A stretch of 64,000 bases of DNA from Gluconobacter morbifer G707 (GTDB taxonomy: Bacteria; Pseudomonadota; Alphaproteobacteria; Acetobacterales; Acetobacteraceae): positions 124,001-188,000 of the forward strand of contig NZ_AGQV01000002.1 in the NCBI RefSeq assembly GCF_000234355.1. Reading direction: 5' to 3'. A program made the translations under genes and the position numbers. Every line of letters starts with the position of its first letter. Position 1 is the first letter of the stretch. Shown in pieces: positions 1 to 6,989 of this stretch. The notes beneath the pieces are model-generated. The model had not been told where the DNA came from, did not search any database, and saw nothing but the letters and a program-made list of their open reading frames with translations.

Positions 1-457
1 AGGCCTGCTTTTCGCTGGTGGCGCCGCAATAAACCTCAGCGCCGTATTCATCATCTGCCGCCAGCATATACAGACCCACTGGCGCCGAGAGAGCTGACTT
101 GCCGTTTTTGCGGGGGACGACGACCATGACAACGCGGAACCGCCGAAGCCCATCGCTTTTCCGCGTCCAGCCAAATGCATTGACCAGGATGAACGCCTGC
201 CAGGGTTCAAGGACAATCAGTTCGCGCTTCTGAGCCCATTTCCCTTTGGTATGGGGCATGAGCTCCACAAAGCGACAGATCTTCGCGCCCTTGCGGAAAT
301 TCAGTTCATAGGGAAAGTCTTCTTCGTCTGCCCGCAGAAGGTCGCGCTCAAAACGTTCACAGGCGAGGCGGACCCATTTACAGGCTGGGATGACGCCAGC
401 CAGAACGTCGCGGGCATATTGTTCCGCCAGTTCGACGTGTTTGCTGTCGAGCTTCAG
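1..457 (-). CDS. Phage terminase large subunit, N-terminal part (runs off left edge)
   Basis: ATPase/nuclease motor that packages phage DNA into the capsid. The minus-strand frame runs from about 457 to the window edge without a stop. It contains a terminase-type Walker A (VPRKNGKS) after a segment with EPWQAFI and FGW, as in Terminase_1 family N-termini. It directly follows the small subunit and overlaps its TGA. No ATG or GTG lies near the expected start; CTG at 457-455, coupled to the upstream stop, is the best guess, so the start is uncertain. The rest of the protein lies outside the window. Confidence 0.85.
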   Translation of the reverse strand, partial: MKLDSKHVELAEQYARDVLAGVIPACKWVRLACERFERDLLRADEEDFPYELNFRKGAKICRFVELMPHTKGKWAQKRELIVLEPWQAFILVNAFGWTRKSDGLRRFRVVMVVVPRKNGKSALSAPVGLYMLAADDEYGAEVYCGATSEKQA

Positions 458-996
458 CCGAGATCGGCGAACGGGTTTTCCTTTTTCTCCTCTGCGGCTC
501 CGACCCTTGACCGGTCTGCCGGCGTCAGGCCGAACCTCGCGAGCCACATTGCCACCCGTCTATTTGCATCAGCTATTGCCGCCACTTCAGGGCGCATGCG
601 CACCATTGGTCCGCTCTTGCCGATCGTGACGTAGGTCTGGGAGCCTCCCTCAGCGATCGTGTGCTCTTCCAGACGAGAGGTTTTTTTTCCGCTTTCGTCT
701 GTATCATCGACCAGCTTCTGATAGGTGATCGAGCGTGCCAGAGAGTCACGCGCTTCCCATTCGTCAGAGATGGCCAGGCATAATGCTTCGAGCGCTGCAC
801 CATCTGCGCTGGTGAGAACACCCATGTCCGTGAGTAATTTGTGCGCTTTCGTCCACGCAGCCTTCGCACGCTTCGGAAGATGAGAAGGGGCACTCAACCG
901 GGATTTTTTCGGCTTCGGTTCAGCAGGATTCTGCCGATGCTTGCGCAACGTGCCTGACACCACTTTCAGGTGCGTTGGCTTCGGAGGACGCCCCAT
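454..996 (-). CDS. Phage terminase small subunit (P27 family-like)
   Basis: DNA-recognition subunit of the packaging terminase, 180 aa. The N-terminus MGRPPKPTHLKVVSGT followed by a basic linker is typical of the P27/Terminase_4 family. Its stop overlaps the start region of the large subunit, so the two are translationally coupled. An HNH endonuclease gene lies just upstream, the usual HNH-TerS-TerL order of cos phages. Confidence 0.85.
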   Translation of the reverse strand: MGRPPKPTHLKVVSGTLRKHRQNPAEPKPKKSRLSAPSHLPKRAKAAWTKAHKLLTDMGVLTSADGAALEALCLAISDEWEARDSLARSITYQKLVDDTDESGKKTSRLEEHTIAEGGSQTYVTIGKSGPMVRMRPEVAAIADANRRVAMWLARFGLTPADRSRVGAAEEKKENPFADLG

Positions 997-1099
997 AACT
1001 TTTTTCCTCCATTATGGCCGCACGAAAAAAAGATTAAGACGCGGTCCACAAACGGTCGGAGGGCCAAGTAAATGACCCCCCTACCGGGGGTTGTGTTAC
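997..1099. other. Terminase/HNH intergenic gap with hairpin; possible cos region
   Basis: Short non-coding gap between the HNH and small-terminase genes. It holds a GC-rich hairpin at 1075-1091 (ACCCCC, 5-base loop, GGGGGT). In HK97-like phages the cos site lies close to the HNH/terS genes, so this gap is a candidate. The assignment is by position only; no known cos sequence was recognised. Confidence 0.25.
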
Positions 1100-1408
1100 C
1101 TATTCGCCACACGCTGTGCGTGTGCTGTGGCAGGAATGGCACAGTGCCATACAGTTGGTTGCATCGAGCCGACGGTCAGGGGCATCGCGCAACTTCTGAA
1201 TGTGGTGGACCTCCGTCGCAGGCGTGAGCAGCTGCTCACGCCTACAATCGTGGCAAAGAGGGTTTCTGATCAGGAACCATTTGCGGAATGCCTGCCACTT
1301 TCTGTCATACCCTCTCGCGGAAGCAGATCCCCGATGACGGTCATATTGCTGGTTACGCAGGGGCTGCCTCCAGCCAGCAGGACGGTAGCGGTCAGGAGCG
1401 TTTGGCAT
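1100..1408 (-). CDS. Phage HNH endonuclease
   Basis: Small nuclease of 102 aa that in many cos phages assists terminase at the genome ends. The core is visible in the C-terminal half: CHDC zinc pair, EVHHI (catalytic His region), an N in ATNCMALC, then CHSCHST as the second zinc pair. It lies immediately upstream of terS on the same strand, which supports a packaging role. Confidence 0.85.
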   Translation of the reverse strand: MPNAPDRYRPAGWRQPLRNQQYDRHRGSASARGYDRKWQAFRKWFLIRNPLCHDCRREQLLTPATEVHHIQKLRDAPDRRLDATNCMALCHSCHSTRTACGE

Positions 1409-1526
1409 CAGAAGCTACAATCGAACGAATTGCTGTTATCGGAGCCCACTTCGACATGAATATGTTGATACATGTCATTCTCTCAAGAATGCAGAAAAGC
1501 CGCGCATGCTTTATCTAAAGGCCGTC

Positions 1527-2108
1527 TTAATGAGCAGGCCCAGATGCAAGATCATTTACTTGAAGCCAAGCCATTATCGGTGATGGATGATCAGTACCAT
1601 CTAAAAGTATTTCGACGTGGACCATGTGGTTTCCGTAGCCCAAAATTTTCATGGTGCTACCAGTAGACGCAAAACCACAATTATAACCTTCAAGGGCTGT
1701 TTCCATCTCAGATGATCTGGAAATATTATGAATAGAGGGAAGAATACCGCGAAGAGTTTCTGCGGTTTTACATTCTACAACCACATCAGAGCGAGGATGT
1801 ACGACCAGTCCTATAGTTTCTGTGTCTAGGCTTAATCGTTCCCCTTGCGAAGGCGTCCCCAACTCTTTGCAAGATACCCAGTCACGGCCAATGTAGCTTT
1901 CGGGAGCATGGCATACTCCCTTTTTATTCAGTGCACCGTTCAAAGAGAGAACAGTTTGGCAAGCATTGAACTGAGTAGAAGCGTCTACACTAGGAAACGA
2001 GCAACTATCATTTGCTTCCAAAAAATCCCTGTTTTCAATGCTAGAGATGTTTTGCGCATAAGCAATTCCGCTTGCAGATAACCAAACTGCAATAAAAAGA
2101 TGCTTCAT
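1527..2108 (-). CDS. Secreted hypothetical protein, six cysteines, probable phage cargo
   Basis: 193 aa with a clear signal peptide (MKHLFIAVWLSASGIAYA, then QN), so it should be exported to the periplasm or beyond. The mature part carries six cysteines, an even number that could form disulfides. I recognise no domain. The gene sits between early regulators and the packaging genes and is visibly more AT-rich than its neighbours, which suggests later acquisition as lysogenic cargo (a moron). Function unknown. Confidence 0.65.
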   Translation of the reverse strand: MKHLFIAVWLSASGIAYAQNISSIENRDFLEANDSCSFPSVDASTQFNACQTVLSLNGALNKKGVCHAPESYIGRDWVSCKELGTPSQGERLSLDTETIGLVVHPRSDVVVECKTAETLRGILPSIHNISRSSEMETALEGYNCGFASTGSTMKILGYGNHMVHVEILLDGTDHPSPIMAWLQVNDLASGPAH

Positions 2109-2159
2109 AATACCCTCTGTAAGTACCTCAATAAAATCGAGGTTGAGGGCATCAGATAA

Positions 2160-2345
2160 CTACTCTTCTTTGCTTGCTTCAATTCCAATTTTTAACAAGC
2201 GGCGGATGGCTTCGGCACGGGAGAGGTTGTGAGTCTCAGCCCATACGTCCAGTTCACCAAGCAAGGGCTGCTGCACGCGAGAGCGAACTTCCTCGCTCTC
2301 GACCCTAGGGCGTCCCATCTTTTTGCGCGCAATAAGTGTTGACAT
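2160..2345 (-). CDS. Ribbon-helix-helix DNA-binding protein
   Basis: 61 aa, likely a dimeric RHH transcription factor or antitoxin-like regulator. Features seen: a basic N-terminus with GRPRV, a strand with RVQQPLLGELD, and a helix-turn-helix pair with NLSRAEAIRRLLKIGIE. Its start codon is 5 bp from the near-perfect palindrome at 2351-2370, which points to autoregulation. No toxin-like partner adjoins it; the next gene downstream is the secreted protein. Confidence 0.65.
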   Translation of the reverse strand: MSTLIARKKMGRPRVESEEVRSRVQQPLLGELDVWAETHNLSRAEAIRRLLKIGIEASKEE

Positions 2346-2350
2346 TGCAT

Positions 2351-2370
2351 ACTATATACGCGCATATAGT
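2351..2370. promoter_or_regulatory. Palindromic operator candidate between divergent genes
   Basis: ACTATAT-acgcgc-ATATAGT: perfect 7-bp arms with a 6-bp centre, palindromic over 18 of 20 bases. It lies in the gap between the RHH gene (minus) and the 147-aa gene (plus), and its AT-rich arms could overlap -10 elements of either promoter. Likely ligand is the adjacent RHH protein (inference). Confidence 0.55.
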
Positions 2371-2435
2371 CCGGGCGGCAACAGGAAATCCAACCTTCCT
2401 GAGCCGCCCTAACCTCCGACAAGGGAAGACCCCCC

Positions 2436-2879
2436 ATGCCAAAGGCTAATCACGCCTCTACCACATCCCGTCGGGCTATGCTCGCCGGACTTGCTTCTTT
2501 GCCAGCCGTGAGTGTCGCTCATGCTGCCTCTAAAAACCCCGATGCTCAGGTTGTGAGACTTTGCACTCAATACAGAGCAGTTCGTCAGGAGGTAGTCCGC
2601 CTTGATTTCGCACCACTGTTGCCATTTGGCTCACCGGCGGCACGGGCAGAGGAAGCACTCAGGACAGAACTCGTAGAGGCGTCTGATCAGCTTCTGCAAA
2701 AGCTTTCTGAGACGCCCGCAACCTCCCTGACAGGCTTGCACGCCAAGGCACAGACCGTTCTACTGTACCTGCCTGTTTACATCGATGAGTTTGAAGCCCA
2801 CCCGGAAGACCCGGAAATCACATTCATCCACGCCTTCGCCGCAGATGTTATCGCCTTGGCCGAAAGGGGGCTGTCATGA
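2436..2879 (+). CDS. Phage hypothetical protein with Tat-like signal
   Basis: 147 aa. The N-terminus TTSRRAMLAGLASLPAVSVA has a twin-arginine, a hydrophobic core and an AHAAS-type cleavage region, so it is probably exported. The remainder is mostly helical with no recognised catalytic motif. It overlaps the antirepressor by ATGA (2876-2879), so the two are co-translated. Function unknown. Confidence 0.6.
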   Translation: MPKANHASTTSRRAMLAGLASLPAVSVAHAASKNPDAQVVRLCTQYRAVRQEVVRLDFAPLLPFGSPAARAEEALRTELVEASDQLLQKLSETPATSLTGLHAKAQTVLLYLPVYIDEFEAHPEDPEITFIHAFAADVIALAERGLS

Positions 2880-3550
2880 GCGGCCTCGTCCCTTTCAACT
2901 TCGAAAATCATTCTGTCCGTGTAGTGATGCAAGATGGACAGCCTTGGTGGATGCTCACCGATGTTTGCGCTGCTCTAGAGATTAAGAATGCTCCACATGC
3001 CGCTACCAGGCTCGATGACGACGAAAAGGCGACTATCGTTAATAGCGATAGTGGGAATCTCAACGCAGATCGCACGATCATCAACGAAAGCGGTCTCTAC
3101 AGCCTGATCTTTACGAGCCGCAAGGCATCAGCCAAGCGCTTCAAAAAATGGGTCACGTCAGAAGTCCTCCCAACGATCCGTAAAACGGGATCGTTCTCAA
3201 TGGGACCAACTGTGCCACCCGTTCTTCCGGTCTGGGCCTCCGAAAATCTTTCTGACCGGATCGCCTTCATCCGTGAAACGCGCCTGATCTTTGGCGAAGC
3301 AGATGCGCTCTGGGCCTGGGAGCAGATGGGAATGCCACTACCACCGATGTGGGAAGCTTCACTTGAGGATATTGTCGCAGGACAAAAGAACATGTCCTAT
3401 GCCGAGGCGGTTGGCGACTGCATGGACTCAGTTCAGAAATATCGGATCCGTGACAGTGAGCCCCAGCTTCCCGGCCAGAGGAAAGGGGCAAGTCAGAAGG
3501 AAGTAGCGCAGGAACGGATCACAATCACCCGAACGGTGAAGAAGCAGTAA
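2876..3550 (+). CDS. Bro-N domain phage antirepressor
   Basis: 224 aa. Residues 1-110 form a BRO N-terminal DNA-binding domain: an FENHSVRVV strand pair, WWMLTDVCAALEI, DDDEK, then NESGLYSLIFTSRKASAKRF and the KWVTSEVLPTIRKTGSF ending. Such proteins usually antagonise or replace phage repressors. The C-terminal half is not recognised. It is co-transcribed with the upstream exported protein, on the strand opposite to most of the prophage's left arm. Confidence 0.8.
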   Translation: MSGLVPFNFENHSVRVVMQDGQPWWMLTDVCAALEIKNAPHAATRLDDDEKATIVNSDSGNLNADRTIINESGLYSLIFTSRKASAKRFKKWVTSEVLPTIRKTGSFSMGPTVPPVLPVWASENLSDRIAFIRETRLIFGEADALWAWEQMGMPLPPMWEASLEDIVAGQKNMSYAEAVGDCMDSVQKYRIRDSEPQLPGQRKGASQKEVAQERITITRTVKKQ

Positions 3551-3554
3551 GTCC

Positions 3555-3580
3555 AGTGGGTGCCTTTGATGGCACCCACT
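3555..3580. terminator. Hairpin between convergent genes
   Basis: AGTGGGTGCC-tttgat-GGCACCCACT: a perfect 10-bp stem placed exactly between the stops of the plus-strand antirepressor and minus-strand DUF3164 gene. There is no clear T-tract on either side, so it is terminator-like rather than a textbook rho-independent terminator. Confidence 0.5.
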
Positions 3581-4192
3581 TCAAGCCTTAGCCAGTTCCA
3601 GGGGAATTTGCTGATAGCTTTCGCTGCCCTCGGGCCGCTCATAGAAACGCAGATAACTGCGCGTTGAGTCGATCCGCACAGATGCGGTGATAGCATCCAT
3701 TGCGCGCATCCATTCTTCATCCTCGATGCTGTAGCGGCGCAAGCCAAGGATCTTGGTGGTGTTCAGCCGGCCTTCCTTGCCGACATCGAAAGCATCCAGC
3801 ACGATCGCTTTGATGTTCTGGTTTGCGCCCTCACTCCAGCGCGTAAGACAGCTATCGATCAGATCCTTGGCGATCTGCAATTCGGGTCCGAACGTGATGA
3901 AGTCCCCGATCGCCACCAGAACCCGCAGACGTCCGTCATACGTCTTGAGGGAGACATTCCCTTTGCTGCCCCCGCGCTTGGCGCCATACTTCTCAGCGAG
4001 CAGATCGAGGAAGCTCTGGATCTCGATCATCCCATCGCGACGAAACGAGACCATCTGCTCTCGAAGGCCGCAGGCTTTCGCCACAAGACCTCGCACCAGT
4101 TCATCCTGAAGGAGATCTTCAGGCCGAACGTTTGCGACAGGCACAAGGCGGCCGGCCGCATCTTCCATGAAACCGTCAGGAACATTGCTCAT
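3581..4192 (-). CDS. DUF3164 family phage protein
   Basis: 203 aa matching the DUF3164 pattern: DLLAEKYGAKRGGSKGN, then LIDSCLTRWSEGANQNIKAI and a conserved end with RIDSTRSYLRFYER. The family is frequent in Mu-like and other prophages near recombination or transposition genes; its molecular role is unknown. It is coupled to the 88-aa ORF upstream by a one-base overlap at 4192. Confidence 0.7.
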   Translation of the reverse strand: MSNVPDGFMEDAAGRLVPVANVRPEDLLQDELVRGLVAKACGLREQMVSFRRDGMIEIQSFLDLLAEKYGAKRGGSKGNVSLKTYDGRLRVLVAIGDFITFGPELQIAKDLIDSCLTRWSEGANQNIKAIVLDAFDVGKEGRLNTTKILGLRRYSIEDEEWMRAMDAITASVRIDSTRSYLRFYERPEGSESYQQIPLELAKA

Positions 4193-4458
4193 CAGGATAC
4201 CTCATGCAGCTGTTCATCGCGCCGGGTTTGCGCCACGCCATGGGCATGGTCCGCTTCCCTGGCGGCCCAAACTCGGATCCCCGGGATGCGGGAGTTTCGT
4301 GCGATCCGCTCGTATCGATGCGCTGCCCGGACCCAGAAGTCGACGTTTTCAGCTCGGATCTCGTCCAGTGTTTCCGGGCGTCTCCGATAGCGGGGAGCAT
4401 GATCGGCCTGAGCTGGACGACGCGAGGGAGCAGGATGGCGAGTGGAACGAGGCGGCAT
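4192..4458 (-). CDS. Small hypothetical phage protein
   Basis: 88 aa, very basic, rich in Arg and Pro in its first 30 residues, then a helical DEIRAENVDFWVRAAHRY segment. No family recognised. It sits between the XerC-like recombinase and DUF3164 genes with coupled start and stop, which supports it being translated. Confidence 0.45.
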   Translation of the reverse strand: MPPRSTRHPAPSRRPAQADHAPRYRRRPETLDEIRAENVDFWVRAAHRYERIARNSRIPGIRVWAAREADHAHGVAQTRRDEQLHEVS

Positions 4459-4504
4459 TGTCTATTTCCCAAGCGGAGAGACCACACTCCACACCACGTG
4501 AAGG

Positions 4505-5356
4505 TCAATCTCTCAGGTAATTTCCCGAACCGTCCCCGTCGCGGACGTGGGTATATCTTGTCGTGGTAGCCAAGGAACTGTGTCCAAGCGTCGCCTGGAC
4601 AACATGCGCAGGAGCGCCGTTGTCCAAGGCATGTGATGCATTGGCGTGCCGGAGCCAGTGCGGTGAAATCGCTTCTGACAATCCGGCACGCCGCGCGGCC
4701 CGCTTCACGAGGCGATTTGCTGCTCTCAAATGAAGCGGGCCCCCGTCGTGGCCGGGGACAACCGGCGCATTGCTGCGGTTGTCGACTCTCAGCGCCACGA
4801 GCTCTTTCCACAGCTTTGCAGGAACCGGGACGCTCCGCGTCTTGTTCCCTTTGCCAAACACAGAGGCGATGCCCCCCTGTTGGCGCCGTGTCATATCTCT
4901 CCAGGTCAGGCCGCACAGTTCGGAGATGCGAAGGCCAAGAAAGTACAAGACCTTCAATGCCGCACGACGACGCGGACATTCCTCCTGGTCGATCATCTTC
5001 CTGACATCCTCCTCAGAGAGGATGCGTTCACTGAGACGGTCGCGCTCTTTCTCGATGCGGATCGCTGCGCCAACGTCAACAGACAGGAAGCCGACGCGCA
5101 CGCCAAATGACAGGGCCGATTTCACGGAGGCGAGCTTTCGTCTCCGCGTAGCATCGGCGCCTTCAAGGCTGTCGTACCATTCCTGCAGATCCTCAAGCGT
5201 GACCTCGAGGAACGGTTTGGCGCTCCACGCACGAAAAGATTCCACGTCCGCCCGATAGGCCCGAGCCGTGTTCTCGGAGCGGTTGTGGAGCCACATTTTC
5301 ATGAGACGATCGTCGTCAGAGATATTGGGCGTTTTCCCCGCCGCTGCTGGCGCCAT
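4505..5356 (-). CDS. XerC/XerD-like tyrosine recombinase
   Basis: 283 aa site-specific recombinase. An N-terminal SAM-like core-binding domain (about 15-100: SENTARAYRADVESF) is followed by the catalytic domain: Arg in GLRISELCGL, HWLRH box (PHWLRHANASH), LGHSS and nucleophile Tyr in TTTRYTH. The length is Xer-like rather than like a large phage integrase. It is separate from the true integrase at 14104 and is transcribed with the left early genes. Upstream lie repeated TTATCTGAC inverted repeats (5424-5512) that might be targets. Its task (phage multimer resolution, inversion, second att) is unknown. Confidence 0.85.
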   Translation of the reverse strand: MAPAAAGKTPNISDDDRLMKMWLHNRSENTARAYRADVESFRAWSAKPFLEVTLEDLQEWYDSLEGADATRRRKLASVKSALSFGVRVGFLSVDVGAAIRIEKERDRLSERILSEEDVRKMIDQEECPRRRAALKVLYFLGLRISELCGLTWRDMTRRQQGGIASVFGKGNKTRSVPVPAKLWKELVALRVDNRSNAPVVPGHDGGPLHLRAANRLVKRAARRAGLSEAISPHWLRHANASHALDNGAPAHVVQATLGHSSLATTTRYTHVRDGDGSGNYLRD

Positions 5357-5423
5357 TCGTCCAACTCTCTAACAAGTCATTGATACATATAAGTTTTCAT
5401 CCTCATTTGAGGCATGAAAAAAC

Positions 5424-5447
5424 GTCAGATAACAGGTATTATCTGAC
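5424..5447 (-). terminator. Rho-independent terminator built from TTATCTGAC arms
   Basis: Read on the minus strand: GTCAGATAA, 6-base loop, TTATCTGAC, then GTTTTTTC. The 9-bp stem plus T6 fits an intrinsic terminator for the 72-aa ORF, whose TAA lies inside the stem. It separates the recombinase gene from genes further right. The same 9-mer recurs in the repeat at 5466-5512. Confidence 0.6.
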
Positions 5448-5657
5448 GGCTTTCAGGGGGATATTCAGAGTTATCTGACACGCCGCCCAACGGGCCATGT
5501 CAGATAACTCTGCGTTATCATGACGCTTTCGGAGCCCTTCAATCGGAAGGCGCGCCACCCTTTTTTCTTCCGCAGTCACCCAGTCTCGGGCCTCGCCCAA
5601 GCACTGATCTGACAACTCCCCGCGGGAAGGTTTCTCCTCGCCGTGCTTCGGCATCAC
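5439..5657 (-). CDS. Small hypothetical phage protein
   Basis: 72 aa, charged and helical (CLGEARDWVTAEEKRVARL), no family recognised. Its last 25 codons span the inverted repeat 5466-5512 and the terminator stem. It overlaps the end of the next upstream frame (5539-5934) by about 119 bp, and of the two sequences across the overlap this one looks more protein-like. Confidence 0.4.
   Translation of the reverse strand: MMPKHGEEKPSRGELSDQCLGEARDWVTAEEKRVARLPIEGLRKRHDNAELSDMARWAACQITLNIPLKAVR
5466..5512. repeat. 15-bp perfect inverted repeat beside recombinase gene
   Basis: CAGAGTTATCTGACA at 5466-5480 and its exact reverse complement at 5498-5512, with a 17-bp centre. Together with the terminator at 5424-5447 this makes four copies of TTATCTGAC (two per strand) within 85 bp, just upstream of the XerC-like gene. 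It could be a recombinase or regulator binding site or an RNA hairpin. Confidence 0.65.
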
Positions 5658-5934
5658 GCTGCACAGCGAGAATGATTTCCCCGTGAAGAGGTGAGGAGAC
5701 GCTCATGACGCGAGCATCCCAGGCATTCTTCTGCCATTTCGGCCGCGCACAACGTGCGACGACTGTTGCAATCGAAGGAAAATCCGGCAGCAGAACATCT
5801 GAGCGATGAATATATGTCCGGTTCTGGATGAGCGGGACGCAGAGAGCGTCCTGGTCTCGAACCGCCAGGATCACAAAATGATCTCTGCCGCGTAGGCATA
5901 CCTCGCCCACGCTCGCCGCTGCGAGTTTTCGCAT
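5539..5934 (-). CDS. Hypothetical phage protein
   Basis: About 131 aa from the ATG at 5934 (MRKLAAASVGEVCLRGRDH). The N-terminal half has alternating strands (FVILAVRDQDALCVPLI, RSDVLLPDFPSIATVVA) and reads as a small beta-rich domain. No family recognised. The last 40 residues overlap another ORF and look low-complexity basic, so the true end or frame may differ. Confidence 0.4.
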   Translation of the reverse strand: MRKLAAASVGEVCLRGRDHFVILAVRDQDALCVPLIQNRTYIHRSDVLLPDFPSIATVVARCARPKWQKNAWDARVMSVSSPLHGEIILAVQRDAEARRGETFPRGVVRSVLGRGPRLGDCGRKKGGAPSD

Positions 5935-6048
5935 TCTGATTCGCTTTTGTGGGGAAGGGGCAAAATGCCAACAAAAAAGGCGTGGCCCGGTTATCCGGAC
6001 ACACGCCATCGAAGATTTTAGACTGTTACGCTGCCCAGCTGGGCCAGG

Positions 6049-6570
6049 TCAAACAATTTTTATCCGGACAGCATTGCAGTCGAAATACTCCACAAGCTGT
6101 TCCAGCAGGAGATCGATTGCCCCGACAATCTGCTTCCGATCGCGCTGGTAATGCATTGCGATACGGGAAACAGAAAGCCCCTCGATAACAAGGAGAGTGA
6201 GCATATCTGAGGCGCGTCGCCCCAGAGAACGACGGACACCCTCATACCGAGCAACGGCCTGAGCGCGTGCAATCATCATATCATGGATGTCGCCACGCCG
6301 CCCTGACCGGTATCGTTCAGGATCAGTCGCACCCTCCACGCCTGTTTCATAATCGCGAGCCCATTTTTCGGCCGCTTTCACCTGGGCGGCAGAAATAGTT
6401 CCGTTCTGGAGAAGTCCGTAAAGGCCGGCTCCTCTGCGCAGAACTGTAACGGGGACTTCCTCTTTTTTGTCGGTCAACTTCACGTCGACCAAAGTCATTT
6501 TTCCTGCCAGCGCCCCTTCGAGCGGGGCACTGTCTTCAGCTTGGCCAGAGGCCAGAGCAGCAATGGTCAT
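6049..6570 (-). CDS. Phage protein with C-terminal helix-turn-helix, DUF6456-like
   Basis: 173 aa. The region from about 95 (MMIARAQAVARYEGVRRSLG) to the end has a helix-turn-helix arrangement (DMLTLLVIEGLSVSRIAMHY, then RDRKQIVGAIDLLLEQL). This resembles DUF6456-type domains of alphaproteobacterial regulators and phage proteins. The N-terminal part has LYGLLQNGTISAAQ. A regulatory or DNA-binding role is inferred, not proven. Confidence 0.55.
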   Translation of the reverse strand: MTIAALASGQAEDSAPLEGALAGKMTLVDVKLTDKKEEVPVTVLRRGAGLYGLLQNGTISAAQVKAAEKWARDYETGVEGATDPERYRSGRRGDIHDMMIARAQAVARYEGVRRSLGRRASDMLTLLVIEGLSVSRIAMHYQRDRKQIVGAIDLLLEQLVEYFDCNAVRIKIV

Positions 6571-6582
6571 CAGAACTCCACA

Positions 6583-6810
6583 TCAGGTGTGGTTGCGGCG
6601 TACAAATCGGCCACTTGAATCCCGGCGCTGTTGCTTTCGGGTCAAACGGGCCTGAAGGGTCGAAGCCTCCAGGGCTTTTTCCGCCAGGCGCTGTTCGAGC
6701 TTGGCAATCTGGCGCTTGGCCATGGCCAGCTCATCACATACCGAGCGGAATTCTGGTCCTGCCACCAGTGAGATGGCGGAGCGCTTGAGCGAGGAGAACG
6801 GCTCCATCAC
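6583..6810 (-). CDS. Small coiled-coil phage protein
   Basis: 75 aa. The middle (residues 25-60, CDELAMAKRQIAKLEQRLAEK) is a heptad-type coiled coil, followed by a basic tail. It overlaps the start of its upstream neighbour's stop by 4 bp, as in an operon. No function recognised. Confidence 0.45.
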   Translation of the reverse strand: MMEPFSSLKRSAISLVAGPEFRSVCDELAMAKRQIAKLEQRLAEKALEASTLQARLTRKQQRRDSSGRFVRRNHT

Positions 6811-6989
6811 GGTGCTGATCCCGAGGCGATGCAGAAAGCCTTGTTCTCTGCTTCATCTCTGGTCTGTTTCAGGAACTGAGCAGCACCGACTGCGCAGGCT
6901 TCTTTGTCTGTCATGGGAATGGAGAGCATTTTCCAGCCGCTGTAACTGGATGCAAAGACCATCATGATCAGATACCAGGGAGCAATCAT
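6807..6989 (-). CDS. Small membrane-anchored phage protein
   Basis: 60 aa with an N-terminal hydrophobic segment (APWYLIMMVFASSYSGW) and a soluble tail containing two cysteines. It is coupled to the replication gene upstream and the coiled-coil gene downstream by 4-bp overlaps. Function unknown. Confidence 0.45.
   Translation of the reverse strand: MIAPWYLIMMVFASSYSGWKMLSIPMTDKEACAVGAAQFLKQTRDEAENKAFCIASGSAP

Noticed and set aside
4176-4979. 267-aa minus-strand frame
   Set aside because: Runs across the recombinase gene in another frame; Arg/Cys/Pro-rich, and the recombinase has its full catalytic set.
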